The position numbers and the translations under genes were made by a program. From positions 133,817-171,669 of the forward strand of contig DHOR01000010.1 of the NCBI GenBank assembly GCA_002409995.1: 37,853 nucleotides of DNA, read 5' to 3'. The DNA comes from Hungatella sp. UBA5385. Lineage in GTDB: Bacteria > Bacillota > Clostridia > Lachnospirales > Lachnospiraceae. The notes below the pieces were generated by a model. That model had not been told where the DNA came from and did no database searches. It was given only the letters and a program-made list of their open reading frames with translations. Below, in pieces: positions 1 to 7,055 of the stretch (within the stretch, counting starts at the first letter, position 1; each line of letters starts with the position of its first letter).

Positions 1-1
1 T

Positions 2-412
2 CATGCTCATCCTACCAATATTATTGCCCTGACCTTTGTATTGCCTCTGGAGGACAAGGTATTTACAAGGGAGTTATGGGAAATGGCAACAGAATGTCCG
101 GTTGTTTTCCCTGATGGAGTTGGTGTTGTAGGCTGGATGGTTCCTGGTGGACGGGATATCGCAGTGGAGACCAGTAAATTAATGAAGAAATATGATGTGG
201 CTATCTGGGCTCATCATGGAATGTTCTGCTCAGGAGAAGATTTTGATTTGACTTTTGGTTTAATGCATACAGCCGAAAAATCAGCAGAAATTCTTGTTAA
301 GGTACTGTCTATCCGCCCTGATAAGCTTCAGACCATTACTGCACAGAATTTCAGAGATTTAGCAGTTGATTTTAAAGTTACATTACCTGAAGAATTCTTA
401 TATGAGAAATAG
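2..412 (+). CDS. rhaD: Rhamnulose-1-phosphate aldolase, C-terminal part (5' end outside window)
   Basis: This is the last 136 codons of a class II, zinc-dependent aldolase that splits L-rhamnulose 1-phosphate into dihydroxyacetone phosphate and L-lactaldehyde in cytoplasmic rhamnose catabolism. The frame is open to the left edge and begins HAHPTN, the family's paired metal-binding histidines. A third ligand lies in WAHHGMF, about 72 residues further on. The stretch TECPVVFPDGVGVVGWMVPG is typical of RhaD. The fragment would be roughly the second half of a protein of about 270 residues. A strong terminator follows at 451-493, so the gene is probably last in its operon. The rest of the rhamnose pathway is not in view. 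The assignment rests on motif recognition and is quite secure; the related L-fuculose-phosphate aldolases are shorter and lack this C-terminal pattern. Confidence 0.88.
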   Translation, partial: HAHPTNIIALTFVLPLEDKVFTRELWEMATECPVVFPDGVGVVGWMVPGGRDIAVETSKLMKKYDVAIWAHHGMFCSGEDFDLTFGLMHTAEKSAEILVKVLSIRPDKLQTITAQNFRDLAVDFKVTLPEEFLYEK

Positions 413-450
413 GATTGGGTAAAATGGAATTTAGAAGAATATAATGGATA

Positions 451-503
451 ACGGGCACAGCATGTTGGATAAATGGCTGCTGTGCCTGTTTTTAGTGCTT
501 TTT
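451..503 (+). terminator. Rho-independent terminator of rhaD
   Basis: An 11-bp stem pairs 451-461 with 479-489 (one G-T pair) around a 17-nt loop. TTTTT follows directly, and a second T tract lies at 499-506. It sits 38 bp after the rhaD stop codon. Confidence 0.85.
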
Positions 504-616
504 TTTACTTAGAGTTCTATAAATTCAATAACTCTTCATATCATTTAAAAGTTCACGTATTCGATCATCAATGCTGGTAACTTATTTTCATAATAATCAA
601 TTTATTAATATAAAAT

Positions 617-643
617 AAGCTGGTATCGAAATGATACCAGCTT
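617..643 (-). terminator. Terminator hairpin for the YtxH-like gene
   Basis: A perfect 11-bp stem, 617-627 with 633-643, closes a 5-nt loop. It lies 47 bp downstream of the stop codon of the minus-strand gene at 691-1377. The minus strand continues with a T-rich run (TTATTTTATAT), so it probably ends that transcript. Confidence 0.7.
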
Positions 644-690
644 AAAATTAACAACCCTATAATACCTAATAATTCATCAGTATCGTATAC

Positions 691-1377
691 TTATGACTCA
701 TCAGTATCTTCTTCTATAATCGTAGTACTTTCTTTCACCATATCCTTTATGGTGTCAGCGGCTTTTTCAGCCCTGTCTGAAGCTTTTTCAGCAACATCTT
801 CTAAATCATCGGCAATATCCTCTGCCCTATCTTTTATGGTATCAACGAATTGCTCCGCTTTATCCTTTACTTGATCAGCCATATCTTCTGCGAAATCTGA
901 AGCCTTATCCTTAGCAGTCTTGGCCGCATGTGCCACACCGGCTGCAAAATCAAGACCGCCGTCCTCTGTGATGTCTTCCTCTTCGTCATCGTCTCTTTCC
1001 CTGGAAGCTTCCATTACATCCTTGGCTGTTTCACTAACAGCGCTGGCTGCTTCTCTGGCTGTATCAGTTACAATTCCTGCGGCATCTTTCATCATGTTCT
1101 TTGCTGCGGATGCAGCATCTCTGGCGGCATCTGCCATATCGGATGCAGCAACCTTCAGCTCATCCTTATTGGCATTAAGAGAAACGTAATTACGGCTCAT
1201 AGTGCTGTCAATCTTAGAAATATCATCATTTCCATCATCTTCAAAATCGTGGAAATCTTCTTCCAGCTCTTTGTGAAAAGATTTATATTTTGTAAAATAA
1301 GAGATTCCGGCTGCTACAGCACCGGCAATAGTAGCGAATGCCACAATTTTCCCAAAACCATTACCTTTTTTAGACAT
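691..1377 (-). CDS. YtxH-like membrane-anchored alanine-rich helical protein
   Basis: The protein has 228 residues. A short basic start (MSKKGNGFGK) leads into one hydrophobic Gly/Ala-rich segment at about residues 10-25, followed by a long, highly charged helical tail. The tail is built from repeated units such as AARDAAS, DTAREAAS, DRAEDIAD and DRAEKAADTIKDM, with Ala, Asp, Glu and Lys at 4/7 or 11-residue spacing. The N-terminal anchor resembles YtxH-type general-stress proteins, and the tail resembles amphipathic LEA or apolipoprotein-like repeats. No catalytic motif is visible. An upstream ATG at 1395 is in frame, but the ATG at 1377 has AAAGGAG at the proper distance, so it is preferred. 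The gene is transcribed away from groESL. A role in envelope or stress protection is inference only. Confidence 0.7.
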   Translation of the reverse strand: MSKKGNGFGKIVAFATIAGAVAAGISYFTKYKSFHKELEEDFHDFEDDGNDDISKIDSTMSRNYVSLNANKDELKVAASDMADAARDAASAAKNMMKDAAGIVTDTAREAASAVSETAKDVMEASRERDDDEEEDITEDGGLDFAAGVAHAAKTAKDKASDFAEDMADQVKDKAEQFVDTIKDRAEDIADDLEDVAEKASDRAEKAADTIKDMVKESTTIIEEDTDES

Positions 1378-1519
1378 ATGAAACACTCCTTTCATTCTTT
1401 CCCTATTGTAATACGTAACTCAAAAAAAAGAAAGGTATAATATAAGAAAATTTCTATAAACTATGTAAGAAAGGGGTAAATTAGTATGGATATGGCAAAA
1501 TTGTAAAAAAATCATAAAA

Positions 1520-1562
1520 TTAGCACTCAACTATTGACAGTGCTAATAATGAGTGATATAAC
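1520..1562 (+). promoter_or_regulatory. groESL promoter with CIRCE operator (HrcA site)
   Basis: A CIRCE inverted repeat spans 1520-1546: TTAGCACTC, nine bases, then CAGTGCTAA, which differs from the GAGTGCTAA consensus by one base. The -35 box TTGACA (1534-1539) lies inside the operator, and a -10 box TATAAC (1557-1562) follows at 17 bp. Known biology: HrcA binds CIRCE and represses groESL until heat shock. Here a bound repressor would cover the -35 box. Confidence 0.92.
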
Positions 1563-1637
1563 ATAATATGTGAACAAAATGTTCTTGAAAGAGAACACGA
1601 GGAAAGAACAAACAGAAAGCTATGAGGAGGAATTGCA

Positions 1638-1928
1638 ATGAAATTAGTACCCTTATTTGACAAAGTTGTATTAAAACCATTAGTAGCAGAAGAGACAACA
1701 AAATCCGGAATTGTGTTACCAGGTCAGGCAAAAGAAAAACCACAGCAGGCTGAAGTAATCGCAGTAGGTCCAGGTGGAGTAGTAGATGGCAAAGAGGTTA
1801 CCATGCAAGTTAAGGTTGGCGATAAGGTAATCTTCTCCAAGTACTCAGGAACAGAGATTGAGACTGAGAATGAGGATGAGAAGCTGGTTATCGTTAAGCA
1901 GAATGATATTCTTGCAATTATTCAATAA
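1638..1928 (+). CDS. groES: Co-chaperonin GroES (Hsp10)
   Basis: GroES is the 10-kDa heptameric lid that caps GroEL and closes the folding chamber in the cytoplasm. The 96 residues match the usual length. The start (KLVPLFDKVVLKPL), the mobile loop around residues 17-33 (EETTKSGIVLPGQAKEKP) and the roof-loop region (AVGPGG) are all recognisable. GAGGAGG lies 8 bp before the ATG. The gene is first in an operon with groEL, 69 bp downstream, behind the CIRCE promoter, so heat-shock control through HrcA is expected. Nothing is unusual. Confidence 0.97.
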   Translation: MKLVPLFDKVVLKPLVAEETTKSGIVLPGQAKEKPQQAEVIAVGPGGVVDGKEVTMQVKVGDKVIFSKYSGTEIETENEDEKLVIVKQNDILAIIQ

Positions 1929-1997
1929 GTAGAATCAGATATAAAACAAGACAGAATAATAACGGATAAATTTAGAAGAAAACTGGAGGAATGAATC

Positions 1998-3617
1998 ATG
2001 GCAAAACAGATTAAATATGGTGTAGATGCCAGAAAAGCACTTGAATCTGGCGTAAATCAGTTAGCAGATACTGTACGTGTTACTTTGGGACCAAAAGGAA
2101 GAAACGTAGTACTTGATAAGTCTTTTGGCACACCACTTATTACCAATGATGGTGTTACCATTGCAAAAGAGATTGAACTGGAAGATGCCTTTGAGAATAT
2201 GGGAGCACAGTTACTTAAGGAAGTTGCTACCAAGACCAACGATGTAGCCGGTGATGGTACTACAACTGCAACTGTTTTAGCTCAGTCTATGATTGTTGAA
2301 GGAATGAAGAACCTGGCAGCAGGCGCTAACCCAGTTGTTTTAAGAAAGGGTATGAGAAAGACAACAGATGCAGCCATTGAAGCAATTTATAAGATGAGCC
2401 AGCCAATTAATGGAAAGGAATCCATTGCAAGAGTAGCAGCTATTTCTGCATCAGATGATGAAGTGGGCGAGATGGTAGCTGACGCTATGGAGAAGGTTTC
2501 CAACAACGGCGTTATTACAATTGAAGAATCCAAGACAATGAAGACAGAGCTTGATCTTGTTGAAGGTATGCAGTTTGACAGAGGTTATATCTCCGCTTAC
2601 ATGTGTACAGATATGGAGAAGATGGAAGCTAATTTAGATACTCCATACATTCTCATTACAGATAAAAAGATTTCCAACATCCAGGAGATACTTCCATTAT
2701 TAGAGCAGATCGTTCAGTCAGGCTCAAGACTTCTTATTATTGCAGAAGATGTGGAAGGCGAAGCACTGACTACATTAATCGTTAATAAATTAAGAGGTAC
2801 CTTTAACGTAGTTGCTGTTAAGGCTCCAGGTTATGGTGACAGAAGAAAAGAGATGTTACAGGATATCGCTATTTTAACAGGTGGTACAGTGATCTCTGAA
2901 GAATTAGGCTTTGAATTAAAGAACGCTACTATGGATCAGTTAGGACGTGCAAAATCTGTTAAGATCCAGAAGGAAAACACTGTTATTGTTGATGGTGAAG
3001 GCGAGAAGTCAGCCATCGAAGCAAGAATCGGCCAGATTAAGAGCCAGATCGAAGAGACAACATCAGAATTTGACAAAGAGAAATTACAGGAAAGACTTGC
3101 CAAGTTATCAGGCGGTGTAGCAGTAATCCGAGTTGGTGCAGCTACAGAGACTGAGATGAAGGAAGCAAAGCTTCGTATGGAAGATGCTTTATCTGCAGCC
3201 AGAGCAGCAGTAGAAGAAGGCGTAATTGCAGGCGGTGGTTCTGCTTACGTTCATGCAGTAACAGAGATTGAAGGTCTTGTAGATTCACTGGAAGGCGATG
3301 AGAAGACAGGCGGTAAAATTATATTAAAGGCTCTGGAATCTCCGCTGTATCACATTGTTGCAAACGCAGGTCTGGAAGGCAGCGTTATTATTAATAAAGT
3401 AAAGGAAGCCAAAGTAGGCGTAGGTTTTGATGCATACAAGGAAGAGTATGTAGATATGGTTGAAGCCGGAATTTTAGACCCTACCAAGGTGACTAGAAGT
3501 GCATTACAAAATGCTACAAGTGTTGCATCTACCTTATTGACAACAGAGTCGATAGTTGCTAATATTAAAGAGAAAACACCTTTAGCTCCAGCTCCAGGTG
3601 GAATGGACATGATGTAA
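1998..3617 (+). CDS. groEL: Chaperonin GroEL (Hsp60)
   Basis: This is the ATP-driven double-ring folding chaperone that works with GroES. The 539 residues are the normal length for Firmicutes. The first equatorial segment has LGPKGRNV at about 30-37, and the nucleotide-binding loop GDGTTTA at 85-91 includes the catalytic Asp86. The apical domain (about 190-370) has the usual YISAYM start. The C-terminal equatorial part contains EEGVIAGGG, and the protein ends in a short Gly-Met tail, PGGMDMM. The ATG is preceded by GGAGGAAT. The gene is cotranscribed with groES, and the operon is closed by the hairpin at 3665-3694. Confidence 0.98.
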   Translation: MAKQIKYGVDARKALESGVNQLADTVRVTLGPKGRNVVLDKSFGTPLITNDGVTIAKEIELEDAFENMGAQLLKEVATKTNDVAGDGTTTATVLAQSMIVEGMKNLAAGANPVVLRKGMRKTTDAAIEAIYKMSQPINGKESIARVAAISASDDEVGEMVADAMEKVSNNGVITIEESKTMKTELDLVEGMQFDRGYISAYMCTDMEKMEANLDTPYILITDKKISNIQEILPLLEQIVQSGSRLLIIAEDVEGEALTTLIVNKLRGTFNVVAVKAPGYGDRRKEMLQDIAILTGGTVISEELGFELKNATMDQLGRAKSVKIQKENTVIVDGEGEKSAIEARIGQIKSQIEETTSEFDKEKLQERLAKLSGGVAVIRVGAATETEMKEAKLRMEDALSAARAAVEEGVIAGGGSAYVHAVTEIEGLVDSLEGDEKTGGKIILKALESPLYHIVANAGLEGSVIINKVKEAKVGVGFDAYKEEYVDMVEAGILDPTKVTRSALQNATSVASTLLTTESIVANIKEKTPLAPAPGGMDMM

Positions 3618-3664
3618 TAGGCGGGAACGGATAACTGTAGTTTAGCCGAAGAAGATAGCTGTTT

Positions 3665-3702
3665 AAGCGGCATGAGTCCAGACTCGTGCCGCTTCTATTT
3701 AC
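3665..3702 (+). terminator. Terminator of groESL
   Basis: A 13-bp stem, 3665-3677 with 3682-3694 (one G-T pair), carries a CCAG tetraloop and is followed by a modest T-rich stretch (TCTATTT). It lies 47 bp after the groEL stop. Because it overlaps the extended upstream reading frame of the next gene, that gene's true start must lie downstream. Confidence 0.75.
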
Positions 3703-3752
3703 TTCACTACGACCGGCATCTCCCTTCAAAGAAGAAAGGAACCAGTATCAAT

Positions 3753-4262
3753 ATGAATGAAATGTATGCAGAATGGCTCGTAAAGCGAAAAACACCGGCT
3801 TATATGCTGCTGGTAAAGATTGCAATGGTAATATTGTGTGTAATTGCATTTTTCCTGGCAACATCCCCTGTTTTAGGAATTCTTGGAGTGGTTATACTGT
3901 TTGCTGTAGGTGCAGGTGCTTATTTTGTATTTAGAAACAGCGAAGTGGAATTTGAATACTTATATGTGGACAAGCAGTTAAGCATTGACAGAATCTATGG
4001 AAAAGCCAAGAGAAAAAAAGCCTGGGAAGGTACTATCGATGAGATTCAGATTGTTGCACCTACCGGTTCTACAGAAGCCAAAGATCACGAGACCAGCAAT
4101 ATGAAAGTACTGGACTTTTCCTCACATCAGCCAGATGCTAAAACATATACCTTAATCAGTCAAGCAGGGTCTACTGCAACTAAGGTGATTTTTGAACCTA
4201 ATGAAAAGATTTTAAAATGTATGAGAATGACAGCACCCCGTAAGATTATACAGCGTATTTGA
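3753..4262 (+). CDS. Small membrane protein of unknown function, two transmembrane helices
   Basis: The protein has 169 residues. After a short N-terminal stretch (MNEMYAEWLVKRK) there are two adjacent hydrophobic helices at about residues 16-36 and 40-58. They are followed by a soluble domain of about 105 residues that contains LYVDKQLSIDRIYGK and many Lys and Glu residues. The layout resembles small two-helix proteins conserved in Lachnospiraceae (possibly the DUF6106 type), possibly with a PH-like cytosolic domain, but no function can be assigned. The frame opens upstream at 3672 inside the groESL terminator, so I chose the ATG at 3753, with GAAAGGA 12 bp before it; the ATG at 3762 is also possible. 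The gene is monocistronic between two terminators. No promoter is obvious. Confidence 0.6.
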   Translation: MNEMYAEWLVKRKTPAYMLLVKIAMVILCVIAFFLATSPVLGILGVVILFAVGAGAYFVFRNSEVEFEYLYVDKQLSIDRIYGKAKRKKAWEGTIDEIQIVAPTGSTEAKDHETSNMKVLDFSSHQPDAKTYTLISQAGSTATKVIFEPNEKILKCMRMTAPRKIIQRI

Positions 4263-4272
4263 GAATAGATAG

Positions 4273-4306
4273 AAACCGGACAGTTATCCTACTGTCTGGT
4301 TTTTCT
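4273..4306 (+). terminator. Terminator after the two-helix membrane protein
   Basis: A stem of about 10-11 bp, 4273-4283 with 4292-4302, has an 8-nt loop and is followed by TTTTCTGT. It lies 10 bp after the stop codon and separates this gene from guaB. Confidence 0.8.
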
Positions 4307-4387
4307 GTACTTAAGGCTGGTAATATATACCACTATTTTCACCAAATAGAGTGTCTTTCACTGACGGAAAAAGGGATAAAATGTCCG

Positions 4388-4416
4388 TTGACAACAGTGG
4401 CAAAATTTGCTAAACT
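4388..4416 (+). promoter_or_regulatory. Predicted guaB promoter
   Basis: TTGACA at 4388-4393, then 17 bp, then TAAACT at 4411-4416. This leaves an untranslated leader of about 60 nt before the guaB ATG. No purine-riboswitch core was recognised in the leader. Confidence 0.65.
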
Positions 4417-4482
4417 ATGTAATTAACAAGTGAAACTTATAAGTAAAGTTAATAACAACTACCAGAAAGAGAGGAAAAATTA

Positions 4483-5937
4483 ATGGGTACAATAATTGGC
4501 GATGGAATTACTTTTGATGATGTGCTCTTAGTCCCAGCCTATTCCAAGGTAATACCAAATCAGGTTGATTTATCCACCTACCTTACAAAGACCATTAAGC
4601 TGAACATTCCATTGATGAGTGCCGGCATGGACACTGTTACTGAGCACCGTATGGCAATTGCTATGGCAAGACAGGGCGGCATTGGCATTATTCATAAGAA
4701 CATGACAATTGAGGAGCAGGCAGAAGAGGTTGATAAGGTAAAGAGGTCAGAAAACGGTGTAATCACAGACCCATTTTATCTTTCTCCTGAACATACATTA
4801 AAAGATGCAGAAGAACTGATGGCTAAATACCGTATTTCCGGCGTTCCCATTACAGAGGGAAAGAAGCTTGTTGGTATTATTACCAACCGGGATCTTAAAT
4901 TCGAAGAGGATTTTACAAAGAAGATCAAAGAAAGTATGACTTCTAAAAATCTGGTAACAGCAAAGGAAGGCATCACTCTAAAGGAAGCTAAGAAGATTCT
5001 GGGTAAGGCAAGAGTGGAGAAGCTCCCTATTGTAGATGATGATTTTAATTTAAAAGGTCTTATAACTATTAAGGACATTGAGAAGCAGATTAAGTACCCT
5101 CTGTCTGCCAAGGATGAGCAGGGAAGACTGCTTTGCGGCGCTGCTGTAGGAATTACAGCCAATGTTCTGGATCGTGTAAAAGCTTTGGTAGAGGCAAAGG
5201 TGGACGTTGTAGTTCTGGACTCCGCCCACGGTCATTCTGAAAATGTTTTAAGATGTGTTAAAATGATCAAAGAAGCATATCCTAAGCTTCAGGTAATTGC
5301 AGGCAATGTTGCAACCGGAGAAGCAACCAGAGATTTAATTGAAGCGGGAGCAGATGCTGTTAAGGTAGGTATTGGACCTGGTTCCATCTGTACCACCCGA
5401 GTGGTTGCAGGTATTGGTGTTCCTCAGATTACTGCAGTCATGGACTGTTATGCAGTTGCCAGAGAATATGGAATTCCCATTATTGCAGATGGCGGCATTA
5501 AATATTCCGGCGATTTAACAAAGGCAATTGCTGCAGGCGGAAGCGTTTGTATGATGGGCAGCATGTTTGCAGGCTGTGATGAAAGCCCTGGAACATTTGA
5601 GCTGTATCAGGGAAGAAAGTATAAGGTATACCGTGGAATGGGTTCCATAGCAGCTATGGAAAATGGAAGTAAAGACCGCTATTTCCAGTCTGATGCTAAG
5701 AAGCTGGTGCCTGAAGGTGTAGAAGGCCGTGTGGCATATAAGGGAATGGTGGAAGACACTGTATTCCAGATGCTTGGCGGTATCAGATCAGGTATGGGCT
5801 ACTGCGGTGCAGGCGATATTAAAACACTTCAGGAAACCGGGAGATTTGTAAAAATTTCTGCAGCTTCCTTAAAAGAGAGCCACCCTCATGATATTCATAT
5901 TACAAAAGAGGCTCCTAACTATAGTATTGAAGAGTAA
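4483..5937 (+). CDS. guaB: Inosine-5'-monophosphate dehydrogenase
   Basis: IMPDH oxidises IMP to XMP with NAD+, the committed step of guanine nucleotide synthesis. The 484 residues are full length. The (beta/alpha)8 core begins ITFDDVLLVPAYS and is interrupted at about residues 90-205 by a pair of CBS domains (GVITDPFYLSPEHTL to KGLITIKDIEKQ). The catalytic loop GPGSICTTRVVAG has the active-site cysteine at residue 303. Further on come the phosphate-binding IIADGGIKYSGD and the flap motif GMGSIAAM. GAGAGGAAAAATTA precedes the ATG. The gene stands alone, with its own promoter and a terminator at 5944-5972. Confidence 0.97.
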   Translation: MGTIIGDGITFDDVLLVPAYSKVIPNQVDLSTYLTKTIKLNIPLMSAGMDTVTEHRMAIAMARQGGIGIIHKNMTIEEQAEEVDKVKRSENGVITDPFYLSPEHTLKDAEELMAKYRISGVPITEGKKLVGIITNRDLKFEEDFTKKIKESMTSKNLVTAKEGITLKEAKKILGKARVEKLPIVDDDFNLKGLITIKDIEKQIKYPLSAKDEQGRLLCGAAVGITANVLDRVKALVEAKVDVVVLDSAHGHSENVLRCVKMIKEAYPKLQVIAGNVATGEATRDLIEAGADAVKVGIGPGSICTTRVVAGIGVPQITAVMDCYAVAREYGIPIIADGGIKYSGDLTKAIAAGGSVCMMGSMFAGCDESPGTFELYQGRKYKVYRGMGSIAAMENGSKDRYFQSDAKKLVPEGVEGRVAYKGMVEDTVFQMLGGIRSGMGYCGAGDIKTLQETGRFVKISAASLKESHPHDIHITKEAPNYSIEE

Positions 5938-5943
5938 TGGTTT

Positions 5944-5982
5944 AATCCGTCATAGTATTGCTGTGGCGGATTTCCTTTCTTT
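5944..5982 (+). terminator. Terminator of guaB
   Basis: A 12-bp stem, 5944-5955 with 5961-5972 (two G-T pairs), has a 5-nt loop and is followed by the T-rich TCCTTTCTTT. It begins 6 bp after the guaB stop codon. Confidence 0.85.
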
Positions 5983-6136
5983 ATAACTAAATTTGTTTTA
6001 TCATTGGTTACAATGGGTAAAAAGTAATAATAAGTTTCATTTTTGTTGAATTAATAATTATTATGTATTAAAATGTAACTGAGTTGTAATTGGAATACAT
6101 TATAATAAAACAAATACAAAAGGGGCGAAGCGTATT

Positions 6137-6979
6137 ATGGCAATTTCAAAAATGAGTATGGTAAATAATTCTTATCGCTATTTTACAATAGCTGTAGACG
6201 GATATGAAAATCGGTGTATGAGAGGAATTATTTATCATGGGAAAACGCCGGGATTTCGTTTCGGTAGTTTACTGGAGATGGCACTTGACATGGATTACAT
6301 CTTTAATAAGATGGATTGTCCAAAGCAGACTATGGAGATGAGAACCTTTGAGGGGGTTGAATATCCCAAACCAGTGATTCGTAATTGTGTCGATGAGGAT
6401 CAGATCAGATCAGGGAAATTGGCAACATTTCAGATTTATGTTAAATATCGATACAATGCAAGCTGGCAGGGAGAGATTACGTGGCTGGAAACCGATGAAG
6501 TAAAAAGTTTTCAGAGTTATCTGGAATTAGTGAAGATTATGGATCGCATTTTAAGCGGAAGTGAAGAAATGGGGGAACATGGAGAGGCAGTGAATGTCTG
6601 CCAGGTGGCCATTGATTCCTTTGGCAATGGTGCTATAGAGGGAAGTGTTCAAAACCCCCTTCAAAACAACTTCCACGGTTTTTTTGGTTTAGTTGATATG
6701 GCTGAAAGTCTGGAGAAGACCATTGAAATGGGAATCTCAGACGGCAGTGAAAATCGGACAGAAGACAGTAAGGTGAATTTTGACGAAGACTGGAATACAT
6801 ACAGAAAGGGAGGCAGAAATGCTACTTTCGTCATACGAGTCAGATTCAGGGAATATTCTACCTTACAGGGAGAAATCTATTGGAGAGAAGGAAAGCTTCA
6901 GCAGAGCTTTAGGAGTTTTTTTGAGATGCTTATCTTAATGGCATCAGCCATAGGTAGTACGGAACCCTTAGAAAAATAG
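6137..6979 (+). CDS. Tandem-module protein of unknown function (A-B-A-B repeats)
   Basis: The protein has 280 residues, with no signal peptide or membrane segment, so it is probably cytoplasmic. It is built from two kinds of module of about 45 residues, in the order A-B-A-B. Type B is the clearest: residues 96-139 (ATFQIYVKYRYNASWQGEITW ... FQSYLELVKIM) and 229-272 (ATFVIRVRFREYSTLQGEIYW ... FRSFFEMLILM). Type A lies at 14-59 (FTIAVDGYENRCMRGIIY ... FGSLLEMALDMD) and 152-197 (VCQVAIDSFGNGAIEGSV ... FFGLVDMAESL). Each module is predicted to be beta-strands followed by one helix. I recall similar proteins as common in Lachnospiraceae, but know of no function. AGGGG lies 11 bp before the ATG; a TATAAT at 6101-6106 has no good -35 partner. 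Confidence 0.75.
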   Translation: MAISKMSMVNNSYRYFTIAVDGYENRCMRGIIYHGKTPGFRFGSLLEMALDMDYIFNKMDCPKQTMEMRTFEGVEYPKPVIRNCVDEDQIRSGKLATFQIYVKYRYNASWQGEITWLETDEVKSFQSYLELVKIMDRILSGSEEMGEHGEAVNVCQVAIDSFGNGAIEGSVQNPLQNNFHGFFGLVDMAESLEKTIEMGISDGSENRTEDSKVNFDEDWNTYRKGGRNATFVIRVRFREYSTLQGEIYWREGKLQQSFRSFFEMLILMASAIGSTEPLEK

Positions 6980-6987
6980 AAATAAAT

Positions 6988-7055
6988 GAATAATATTGAA
7001 AAGCAGCTGCTTGTAAACGGAAAGGTTTACAAACAAATGCTTTTTAATATTATTC
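6988..7055. terminator. Long bidirectional hairpin between convergent genes
   Basis: The outer stem pairs 6988-7005 with 7038-7055 (18 bp, one G-T pair). After a 5-nt internal loop on each side, an inner 8-bp stem pairs 7011-7018 with 7025-7032 around a GGAAAG loop. It ends exactly at the stop codon of the minus-strand response regulator and starts 8 bp after the plus-strand gene. A-rich and T-rich arms give both strands U tracts, so it probably serves both transcripts. Confidence 0.65.

Noticed and set aside
525..581. Minus-strand 18-codon end ...IDDRIRELLNDMKSY that looks like a protein C-terminus
   Set aside because: It is preceded at once by a stop codon and has no start; it may be a relic of a decayed gene, but one short peptide is not enough.
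920..1440. Two overlapping plus-strand open frames (89 and 170 residues) opposite the YtxH-like gene
   Set aside because: They mirror the Ala-rich repeats of the minus-strand gene (poly-Ser/Ala or Cys/Ile runs), lack ribosome binding sites and resemble no family.
1486..1506. Six-codon frame (MDMAKL) with a good AAGGGG site just upstream of the CIRCE promoter
   Set aside because: It lies before the groESL promoter, so it cannot be its leader peptide, and no convincing promoter drives it; too short to support.
4364..4388. ACGGA...TCCGT inverted repeat just upstream of the guaB -35 box
   Set aside because: The arms are only 5 bp with 15 bp between them; expected by chance, and no known regulator fits.
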